Source of the DNA: Prosapia bicincta
Lineage: Eukaryota > Arthropoda > Insecta > Hemiptera > Cercopidae
Direction: 5' to 3'
Assembly (NCBI GenBank): GCA_036971475.1
Contig: JBAIZL010000002.1
Span: forward strand, 352,531,582-352,595,581
DNA length: 64,000 nt
The position numbers and the translations under genes are program-made. Positions 52,025-62,733 of the stretch are shown here, in pieces (the first letter of the stretch is position 1; each line of letters starts with the position of its first letter). The notes beneath the pieces are model-generated. The model had not been told where the DNA came from. It was given only the letters and a program-made list of their open reading frames with translations, and ran no database searches.

Positions 52025-53553
52025 ATGGATCACGAAAATTCAAGAGAACAATGGCTGGCACAAGGAAGTGCACGATGGCGGGCTTGTAGTATCAACCCTC
52101 AAGCTCAACAGCAGCATGCGAGTAGGCCAGATGAAGCCCCTTGAACAGCTGGATTACCACACACTGCTGGGTTACAAGCCACTTCTGGGTAACCACCTGG
52201 TGCTAGTGTACCTCACCCTCCACCAGGTTTTCAATGACCTCAAGCTTCGCATGCTCCGGTTTCAGTAGAAAGAGCATCTCACATAGGCGGTCCTGGCCAA
52301 GGTGTTAATGCTGCGCAAATTACTTCTAATTTAGGAAGAATGACATTAGAAAGTGGAGGTGGAAATGGAAGTGGGAACGGAAATGGTTCCCAGCAGTTAG
52401 GGAGAGGACGTCTTCGTGCTAGACGGCAAATAAATACTGAAAATCTTATTAAAACCAGACCTGCGTCACTATATAATAAGAAAGAGAACTCTGGTACTGC
52501 TGTAACTTTTAAAAGCAAACGTTTTTCGTCTACTTACAAAAACGGATTGCTGTTTATATCAGTACAAAGTAGATTTCGCCCCTGAAGAAGACACCTTGGA
52601 GATTAAACGAAGCCTAATTCGTCCACATATGAATGTTCTAGATCAATATATATTTGATGGTACAATACTGTGCAACAGCAACCGCCTAGCTCCAGATCCA
52701 CTGGAGTTGTTTTCAGCCAGAGCTACAGATGATCAAAATATTCGTATAACTCTCAAACTTGTAGGAGATTTGGTATTTGGTGACTACCACTACCTGCGGT
52801 TTTACAATATGATATCCCGAAAATGCCTGAGATACTTGAAACTTTAGCTTGTTGGCAGAGATTTTTATGATGCTCGAAATAAGGTTGATCATGCTGATCT
52901 TGGCCATGAAATTTGGCCGGGGTATGTAACCTCAATAAGGCAATACGACCAAAACATCCTGATGTGTGCAGAAGTGACTTTAAGGTGATGAGAAAGGACA
53001 CTGTACTTGAAGTCTACAATGACATACTGCAGAGCATCCAGACAATTTTAGGATGTCTTCACTAAAGCTATCGTTTAAACTACTGTGCTTATAGGTTATA
53101 ATACCAGGACATACAGAATTGACGATATTGACTTTAAGCCAACCCCATTGAATACTTTCAAAAGAGACACTCAGGATATCACATATGTTGCATATTTTAG
53201 AGAGAAATATAATGCACAACTAAAACAAAAAGACTAGCCGTTGTTGGTTACCAAAACTAAACTGAGGGAAGTCTGAGATGGTCAAGGGGAATTCATTTAT
53301 CTGGTTCCGGAACTTTGCCGGCTGACAGGCATTTCTGAATCTCTGAGAAATATTTTACTTTCATGAGGAACTTGGCTGTTAAGACTAGAGTTGGGCCAAA
53401 GGAGAGAGTAGAAAGTTGGAATAGTAATAACCAACTCATTCACTTCATTCTTGCAGTTTCACTCAACAATGAGGAAAAATCCACTATCAGCTAGACTAGG
53501 TTGGATTAGAATATCGGGAGAACGTGTGTAATCGCCATTACAGTTATTTATCG
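52025..53553 (+). pseudogene. piwi: Monomer 35, piwi N-PAZ pseudogene fragment
   Basis: Partner of monomer 23 (offset 18,360 bp): ATGGATCACG start, MTLESGGGNGSGNG run and AAAGAGAACTC. It carries CATCTCACATAGGCGG, otherwise a B-type marker, in its proline-rich part. Pieces 52340-52585 and 52596-52847. Confidence 0.92.
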
Positions 53554-55083
53554 ATGGATCAAGAAAATTCAAGAGAACAATGGCGGGCACAACGAAGTGC
53601 ACGATGGCGGGCTTGTAGTATCAAACCCTCAAGCTCAAAAGCAGCAAGCGAGTAGGCCAGATGAAGCCCCTTGAACAGCTGGATTACCACACACTGCTGG
53701 GTTACAAGCCACTTCTGGGTAACCACCTGGTGCTAGTGTACCTCACCCTCCACCAGGTTTTCAAAGTACTCAAGCTTCGCATGCTCCGGTTTCAGTAGGA
53801 AGAGCATCTCACAGAGGTGGTCCAGGCGCAGGTGTTAATGCATCACAAATTACTTCTAAATTAGGAAGAATGAAATTAGAAAGTGGAGGTGGAAATGGAT
53901 ATGGGAACGGAAATGGTTCCCAGCAGTTGGGGAGAGGACGTCTTCGTGGTAGACGGCAAATAAATACTGAAAATCTTATTAAAACCCGACCTGCGTCGCT
54001 ATATAATAAGAAAGGAAACTCTGATACTGCTGTAACTTTTAAAAGCAAACGTTTTTCGCCTACTTACAAAAACGGATTGGTGTTTATATCAGTACATAAT
54101 AGATTTCGCACCTGAAGAAGACACCTTGGAGATTAAACGAAGCCTAATTCGTCCACATATGAATGTTCTAGATCAATATATATTTGATGATACAGTACTG
54201 TACAACAGCAACCGCCTAGCTCCAGATCCACTGGAGTTGTTTTCAGCCAGAGCTACAGATGATCAAAATATTCGTTTAACTCTCAAACTTGTAGGAGATT
54301 TGGTATTTGGTAACTACCACTACCTGCGGTTTTACAATATGATATCCCGAAAATGCCTGAGATACTTAAAACTTTAGCTTGTTGGCAGAGATTTTTATGA
54401 TGCTCGAAATAAGGTTGATCATGCTGATCTTGGCCATGAAATTTGGCCGGGGTATGTAACCTCAATAAGGCAATACGACCAAAACATCCTGATGTGTGCA
54501 GAAGTGACTTTAAGGTGATGAGAAAGGACACTGTACTTGAAGTCTACAATAACATACTGCAGAGCATCCAGACAATTTTAGGATGTCTTCACTAAAGCTA
54601 TCGTTTAAACTACTGTGCTTATAGGTTATAATACCAGGACATACAGAATTGACGACATTGACTTTAAGCCAACCACATTGAATACTTTCAAAAGAGACAC
54701 TCAGAATAGCACATATGTTGCATGTTTTAGAGAAAATTATAATGCAACCCTAAAACAAAAAGACTAGCCGTTAATGGTTACCAAAACTAAACTGAGGGAA
54801 GTCTTAGATGGTCAAGGGGAATTCATTTATCTGATTCCGGAACTTTGCCGGCTGACAGGCATTTCGGAATCTCTGAGAAATATTTTACTTTCATGAGGAA
54901 CTTGGCTGTTAAGACTAGAGTTGGACCAAAAAAGAGAGTAGAAAGTTGGAATAGTAATAACCAACTCATTCACTTCATTCTTGCAGTTACACTCATCAAT
55001 GAGGACAAATTCACTATCAGCTAGACTACGTTGGATATGAATATCGGGAGAACGTGTGTAATCGCCATTACAGTTATTTATAG
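53554..55083 (+). pseudogene. piwi: Monomer 36, piwi fragment, first half of dimer 1
   Basis: Twin of monomer 38 (offset 3,060 bp). Shared rare variants are CTCAAAAGCAGC, AAAACCCGACC, TTTGATGATACAG, CAATAACATACTG and GCATGTTTTAGAG. Private TCAAAGTACTCAAG. Pieces 53870-54115 and 54126-54377. Confidence 0.92.
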
Positions 55084-56613
55084 ATGGATCAAGAAATTTC
55101 AAGAGAACAATGGCGGGCACAACGAAGTGCACGATGGCGGGCTTGTAGCATCAAACCCTCAAACTCAACAGCAGCAAGTGAGTAGGCCAGATGAAGCCCC
55201 TTGAACAGCTGGATTACCACACACTGCTGGGTTACAAGCCACTTCTGGGTAACCACCTGGTGCTAGTGTACCTCACCCTCCACCAGGTATTCAAAGACCT
55301 CAAGCTTCGCATGCTCCGGTTTCAGTAGGAAGAGCATCTCACAGAGGTGGTCCAGGCCCAGGTGTTAATGCAGCACAAATTACTTCTAAATTAGGAAGAA
55401 TGAATTTAGAAAGTGGAGGTGGAAATGGATATGGGAACGGAAATGGTTCCCAGCAGTTGGGGAGAGGACGTCTTCGTGGTAGACGGCAAATAAATACTGA
55501 AAATCTTATTAAAACCAGACCTGCGTCGCTATATAATAAGAAAGGAAACTCTGATACTGCTGTAACTTTTAAAAGCAAACGTTTTTCGCTTACTTACAAA
55601 AACGGATTGGTGTTTATATCAGTACAAAATAGATTTCGCACCTGAAGAAGACACCTTGGAGATTAAACGAAGCCTAATTCGTCCACATATGAATGTTCTA
55701 GATCAATATATATTTGATGGTACAGTACTGTACAACAGCAACCACCTAGCTCCAGATCCACTGGAGTTGTTTTCAGCCAGAGCTACAGATGATCAAAATA
55801 TTCGTTTAACTCTCAAACTTGTAGGAGATTTGGTATTTGGTGACTACCACTACTTGCAGTTTTACAATATGATATCCCGAAAATGCCTGAGATACTTAAA
55901 ACTTTAGCTTGTTAGCAGAGATTTTTATGATGCTCGAAATAAGGTTGATCATGCTGATCTTGGCCTTGATATTTGGCCGGGGTATGTAACTTCAATAAGG
56001 CAATACGACCAAAACATCCTGATGTGTGCAGAAGTGACTTTAAGGTGATGAGAAAGGACACAGTACTTGAAGTCTACAATGACATACTGCAGAGCATCCA
56101 GACAATTTTAGGATGTCTTCACTAAAGCTATCGTTTAAACTACTGTGCTTATAGGTTATAATACCAGGACATACAGAATTGACGATATTGACTTTAAGCC
56201 AACCCCATTGAATACTTTCAAAAGAGACACTCAGGATATCACATATGTTGCATATTTTAGAGAAAAATATAATGCACAACTAAAATAAAAAGACTAGCCG
56301 TTGTTGGTTACCAAAACTAAACTGAGGGAAGTCTGAGATGGTCAAGGGGAATTCATTTATCTGGTTCCGGAACTTTGCCGGCTGACAGGCATTTCTGAAT
56401 CTCTGAGAAATATTTTACTTTCATGAGGAACTTGGCTGTTAAGACTAGAGTTGGGCCAAAGGAGAGAGTAGAAAGTTGGAATAGTAATAACCAACTCATT
56501 CACTTCATTCTTGCAGTTTCACTCACCAATGAGGAAAAATCCACTATCAGCTAGACTAGGTTGGATTAGAATATCGGGAGAACGTGTGTAATCGCCATTA
56601 CAGTTATTTATCG
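55084..56613 (+). pseudogene. piwi: Monomer 37, piwi fragment, second half of dimer 1
   Basis: Twin of monomer 39 (offset 3,059 bp). Shared rare variants are CTCATCAATGAGG and GGATATGAATATC in the leader, TTGTAGCATCAAACC, CCTCAAACTCAAC, AGAATGAATTTAG and CTTGTTAGCAGAG. Pieces 55400-55645 and 55656-55907. Confidence 0.92.
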
Positions 56614-58142
56614 ATGGATCAAGAAAATTCAAGAGAACAATGGCGGGCACAACGAAGTGCACGATGGCGGGCTTGTAGTATCAAACCCTCAAGCTCAAAA
56701 GCAGCAAGCGAGTAGGCCAGATGAAGCCCCTTGAACAGCTGGATTACCACACACTGCTGGGTTACAAGCCACTTCTGGGTAACCACCTGGTGCTAGTGTA
56801 CCTCACCCTCCACCAGGTTTTCAAAGACCTCAAGCTTCGCATGCTCCGGTTTCAGTAGGAAGAGCATCTCACAGAGGTGGTCCAGGCGCAGGTGTTAATG
56901 CATCACAAATTACTTCTAAATTAGGAAGAATGAAATTAGAAAGTGGAGGTGGAAATGGATATGGGAACGGAAATGGTTCCCAGCAGTTGGGGAGAGGACG
57001 TCTTCGTGGTAGACGGCAAATAAATACTGAAAATCTTATTAAAACCCGACCTGCGTCGCTATATAATAAGAAAGGAAACTCTGATACTGCTGTAACTTTT
57101 AAAAGCAAACGTTTTTCGCCTACTTACAAAAACGGATTGGTGTTTATATCAGTACATAATAGATTTCGCACCTGAAGAAGACACCTTGGAGATTAAACGA
57201 AGCCTAATTCGTCCACATATGAATGTTCTAGATCAATATATATTTGATGATACAGTACTGTACAACAGCAACCGCCTAGCTCCAGATCCACTGGAGTTGT
57301 TTTCAGCCAGAGCTACAGATGATCAAAATATTCGTTTAACTCTCAAACTTGTAGGAGATTTGGTATTTGGTGACTACCACTACCTGCGGTTTTACAATAT
57401 GATATCCCGAAAATGCCTGAGATACTTAAAACTTTAGCTTGTTGGCAGAGATTTTTATGATGCTCGAAATAAGGTTGATCATGCTGATCTTGGCCATGAA
57501 ATTGCCCGGGGTATGTAACTTCAATAAGGCAATACGACCAAAACATCCTGATGTGTGCAGAAGTGACTTTAAGGTGATGAGAAAGGACACTGTACTTGAA
57601 GTCTACAATAACATACTGCAGAGCATCCAGACAATTTTAGGATGTCTTCACTAAAGCTATCGTTTAAACTACTGTGCTTATAGGTTATAATACCAGGACA
57701 TACAGAATTGACGACATTGACTTTAAGCCAACCACATTGAATACTTTCAAAAGAGACACTCAGAATAGCACATATGTTGCATGTTTTAGAGAAAATTATA
57801 ATGCAACCCTAAAACAAAAAGACTAGCCGTTAATGGTTACCAAAACTAAACTGAGGGAAGTCTTAGATGGTCAAGGGGAATTCATTTATCTGATTCCGGA
57901 ACTTTGCCGGCTGACAGGCATTTCTGAATCTCTGAGAAATATTTTACTTTCATGAGGAACTTGGCTGTTAAGACTAGAGTTGGACCAAAAAAGAGAGTAG
58001 AAAGTTGGAATAGTAATAACCAACTCATTCACTTCATTCTTGCAGTTACACTCATCAATGAGGACAAATTCACTATCAGCTAGACTACGTTGGATATGAA
58101 TATCGGGAGAACGTGTGTAATCGCCATTACAGTTATTTATAG
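56614..58142 (+). pseudogene. piwi: Monomer 38, piwi fragment, first half of dimer 2
   Basis: Copy of monomer 36 with few differences. One is GAAATTGCCCGGGG for GAAATTTGGCCGGGG near 57,500 (one base shorter). That opens a short out-of-frame reading frame (57439-57654) with no coding meaning. Pieces 56930-57175 and 57186-57437. Confidence 0.92.
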
Positions 58143-59672
58143 ATGGATCAAGAAATTTCAAGAGAACAATGGCGGGCACAACGAAGTGCACGATGGCGGG
58201 CTTGTAGCATCAAACCCTCAAACTCAACAGCAGCAAGTGAGTAGGCCAGATGAAGCCCCTTGAACAGCTGGATTACCACACACTGCTGGGTTACAAGCCA
58301 CTTCTGGGTAACCACCTGGTGCTAGTGTTCCTCACCCTCCACCAGGTTTTCAAAGACCTCAAGCTTCGCATGCTCCGGTTTCAGTAGGAAGAGCATCTCA
58401 CAGAGGTGGTCCAGGCCCAGGTGTTAATGCAGCACAAATTACTTCTAAATTAGGAAGAATGAATTTAGAAAGTGGAGGTGGAAATGGATATGGGAACGGA
58501 AATGGTTCCCAGCAGTTGGGGAGAGGACGTCTTCGTGGTAGACGGCAAATAAATACTGAAAATCTTATTAAAACCAGACCTGCGTCGCTATATAATAAGA
58601 AAGGAAACTCTGATACTGCTGTAACTTTTAAAAGCAAACGTTTTTCGCCTACTTACAAAAACGGATTGGTGTTTATATCAGTACAAAATAGATTTCGCAC
58701 CTGAAGAAGACACCTTGGAGATTAAACGAAGCCTAATTCGTCCACATATGAATGTTCTAGATCAATATATATTTGATGGTACAGTACTGTACAACAGCAA
58801 CCACCTAGCTCCAGATCCACTGGAGTTGTTTTCAGCCAGAGCTACAGATGATCAAAATATTCGTTTAACTCTCAAACTTGTAGGAGATTTGGTATTTGGT
58901 GACTACCACTACTTGCAGTTTTACAATATGATATCCCGAAAATGCCTGAGATACTTAAAACTTTAGCTTGTTAGCAGAGATTTTTATGATGCTCGAAATA
59001 AGGTTGATCATGCTGATCTTGGCCTTGAAATTTGGCCGGGGTGTGTAACTTCAATAAGGCAATACGACCAAAACATCCTGATGTGTGCAGAAGTGACTTT
59101 AAGATGATGAGAAAGGACACTGTACTTGAAGTCTACAATGACATACTGCAGAGCATCCAGACAATTTTAGGATGTCTTCACTAAAGCTATCGTTTAAACT
59201 ACAGTGCTTATAGGTTATAATAACAGGACATACAGAATTGACGATATTGACTTTAAGCCAACCCCATTGAATACTTTCAAAAGAGACACTCAGGATATCA
59301 CATATGTTGCATATTTTAGAGAAAAATATAATGCACAACTAAAATAAAAAGACTAGCCGTTGTTGGTTACCAAAACTAAACTGAGGGAAGTCTGAGATGG
59401 TCAAGGGGAATTCATTTATCTGGTTCCGAAACTTTGCCGGCTGACAGGCATTTCTGAATCTCTGAGAAATATTTTACTTTCATGAGGAACTTTGCTGTTA
59501 AGACTAGAGTTGGGGCAAAGGAGAGAGTAGAAAGTTGGAATAGTAATAACCAACTCATTCACTTCATTCTTGCAGTTTCACTCACCAATGAGGAAAAATC
59601 CACTATCAGCTAGACTAGGTTGGATTAGAATATCGGGAGAACGTGTGTAATCGCCATTACAGTTATTTATCG
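58143..59672 (+). pseudogene. piwi: Monomer 39, piwi fragment, second half of dimer 2
   Basis: Copy of monomer 37. Private changes include GTGTTCCTCACC, GGGGTGTGTAAC and AACAGGACATAC. Pieces 58459-58704 and 58715-58966. Confidence 0.92.
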
Positions 59673-61203
59673 ATGGATCAAGAAAATTCAAGAGAACAAT
59701 GGCGGGCACAACGAAGTGCACGATGGCGGGCTTGTAGTATCAAACCCTCAAGCTCAACAGCAGCAAGCGAGTAGGCCAGATGAAGCCCCTTGAACAGCTG
59801 GATTACCACACACTGCTGGGTTACAAGCCACTTCTGGGTAACCACCTGGTGCTAGTGTACCTCACCCTCCACCAGGTTTTCAAAGACCTCAAGCTTCGCA
59901 TGCTCCGGTTTCAGTAGGAAGAGCATCTCACAGAGGTGGTCCAGGCGCAGGTGTTAATGCAGCACAAATTACTTCTAAATTAGGAAGAATGAAATTAGAA
60001 AGTGGAGGTGGAAATGGATATGGGAACGGAAATGGTTCCCAGCAGTTGGGGAGAGGACGTCTTCGCGGTAGACGGCAAATAAATACTGAAAATCTTATTA
60101 AAACCAGACCTGCGTCGCTATATAATAAGAAAGGAAACTCTGATACTGCTGTAACTTTTAAAAGCAAACGTTTTTCGCCTACTTACAAAAACGGATTGGT
60201 GTTTATATCAGTACAAAATAGATTTCGCACCTGAAGAAGACACCTTGGAGATTAAACGAAGCCTAATTCGTAAACATATGAATGTTCTAGATCAATATAT
60301 ATTTGATGGTACAGTACTGTACAACAGCAAACGCCTAGCTCCAGATCCACTGGAGTTGTTTTCAGCCAGAGCTGCAGATGATCAAAATATTCATTTAACT
60401 CTCAAACTTGTAGGAGATTTGGTATTTGGTGACTACCACTACTTGCAGTTTTACAATATGATATCCCGAAAATGCCTGAGATACTTAAAACTTTAGCTTG
60501 TTGGCAGAGATTTTTATGATGCTCGAAATAAGGTTGATCATGCTGATCTTGGCCTTGAAATTTGGCCGGGGTATGTAACTTCAATAAGGCAATACGACCA
60601 AAACATTCTGATGTGTGCAGAAGTGACATTTAAGGTGATGAGAAAGGACACTGTACTTGAAGTCTACAATGAAATACTTCAGAGCATCCAGACAATTTTA
60701 GGATGTCTTCACTAAAGCTATCGTTTAAACTACTGTGCTTATAGATTATAATACCAGGACATACAGAATTGACGACATTGACTTTAAGCCAACCCCATTG
60801 AATACTTTCAAAAGAGACACTCAGAATAGCACATATGTTGCATATTTTAGAGAAAAATATAATGCACAACTAAAACAAAAAGACTAGCCGTTAATGGTTA
60901 CCAAAACTAAACTGAGGGAAGTCTTAGATGGTCAAGGGGAATTCATTTATCTGATTCCGGAACTTTGCCGGCTGACAGGCATTTCGGAATCTCTGAGAAA
61001 TATTTTACTTTCATGAGGAACTTGGCTGTTAAGACTAGAGTTGGACCAAAAAAGAGAGTAGAAAGTTGGAATAGTAATAACCAACTCATTCACTTCATTC
61101 TTGCAGTTACACTCACCAATGAGGACAAATTCACTATCAGCTAGACTACGTTGGATAAGAATATCGCGAGAACGTGTGTAATCGCCATTACAGTTATTTA
61201 TAG
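59673..61203 (+). pseudogene. piwi: Monomer 40, piwi N-PAZ pseudogene fragment
   Basis: TATCG leader; continues the alternating dimer pattern. Private CGTAAACATATG, NSKRLAP, ARAADDQNIH. NIH in place of NIR is shared with monomer 42. Pieces 59989-60234 and 60245-60496. Confidence 0.92.
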
Positions 61204-62733
61204 ATGGATCAAGAAATTTCAAGAGAACAATGGCGGGCACAACGAAGTGCACGATGGCGGGCTTGTAGTATCAAACCCTCAAGCTCAACAGCAGCAAGTG
61301 AATAGGCCAGATGAAGCCCCTTGAACAGCTGGATTACCACACACTGCTGGGTTACAAGCCACTTCTGGGTAACCACCTGGTGCTAGTGTACCTCACCCTC
61401 CACCAGGTTTTCAAAGACCTCAAGCTTCGCATGCTCCGGTTTCAGTAGGAAGAGCATCTCACAGAGGTGGTCCAGGCGCAGGTGTTAATGCAGCACAAAT
61501 TACATCTAAATTAGGAAGAATGAAATTAGAAACTGGAGGTGGAAATGGATATGGGAACGGAAATGGTTCCCAGCAGTTGGGGAGAGGACGTCTTCGTGGT
61601 AGACGGCAAATAAATACTGAAAATCTTATTAAAACCAGACCTGCGTCGCTATTTAATAAGAAAGGAAAATCTGATACTGCTGTAACTTTTAAAAGCAAAC
61701 GTTTTTCGCCTACTTACAAAATCGGATTGGTGTTTATATCAGTACTAAATAGATTTCGCACCTGAAGAAGACACCTTGGAGATTAAACGAAGCCTAATTC
61801 GTCCACATATGAATGTTCTAGATCAATATATATTTGATGGTACAGTACTGTACAACAGCAACCGCCTAGCTCCAGATCCACTGGAGTTGTTTTCAGCCAG
61901 AGCTACAGATGATCAAAATATTCGTTTAACTCTCAAACTTGTAGGAGATTTGGTATTTGGTGACTACCACTACTTGCAGTTTTACAATATGATATCCCGA
62001 AAATGCCTGAGATACTTAAAACTTTAGCTTGTTGGCAGAGATTTTTATGATGCTCGAAATAAGGCTGATCATGCTGATCTTGGCCTTGAAATTTGGCCGG
62101 GGTATGTAACTTCAATAAGACAATACGACCAAAACATCCTGATGTGTGCAGAAGTGACTTTAAGGTGATGAAAAAGGACACTGTACTTGAAGTCTACAAT
62201 GGCATACTGCAGAGCATCCAGACAATTTTAGGATGTCTTCACTAAAGCTATCGTTTAAACTACTGTGCTTATAGGTTATAATACCAGGACATACAGAATT
62301 GACGATATTGACTTTAAGCCAACCCCATTGAATACTTTCAAAAGAGACACTCAGGATATCACAAATGTTGCATAATTTAGAGAAAAATATAATGCACAAC
62401 TAAAATAAAAAGACTAGCCGTTGTTGGTTACCAAAACTAAACTGAGGGAAGTCTGAGATGGTCAAGGGGAATTCATTTATCTGGTTCCGGAACTTTGCCG
62501 GCTGACAGGCATTTCTGAATCTCTGAGAAATATTTTACTTTCATGAGGAACTTGGCTGTTAAGACTAGAGTTGGGCCAAAGGAGAGAGTAGAAAGTTGGA
62601 ATAGTAATAACCAACTCATTCACTTCATTCTTGCAGTTTCACTCACCAATGAGGAAAAATCCACTATCAGCTAGACTAGGTTGGATTAGAATATCGGGAG
62701 AACGTGTGTAATCGCCATTACAGTTATTTATCG
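61204..62733 (+). pseudogene. piwi: Monomer 41, piwi N-PAZ pseudogene fragment
   Basis: TATAG leader. Close relative of monomer 19 (ACAAAATCGG, CATAATTTAGAG, GATGAAAAAGG), which sits 22 monomers to the left. Private KLETGGG and GTACTAAATAG. Pieces 61520-61765 and 61776-62027. Confidence 0.92.

Larger units (their letters stand above)
53554..59672 (+). repeat. Dimeric higher-order repeat, two copies of ~3.06 kb
   Basis: Monomers 36-37 (53554-56613) and 38-39 (56614-59672) share at least nine rare variants in the same order. Neighbouring monomers within each dimer differ at these sites. The unit of recent duplication here is therefore the dimer, not the monomer. Alternation of TATCG and TATAG leaders continues through monomers 40-42. 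Confidence 0.88.

Noticed and set aside
57439..57654. 71-codon frame in monomer 38 as a new gene
   Set aside because: It arises from a one-base loss at GAAATTGCCCGGGG that joins two wrong-frame pieces of the same piwi segment. Its twin monomer 36 lacks it.
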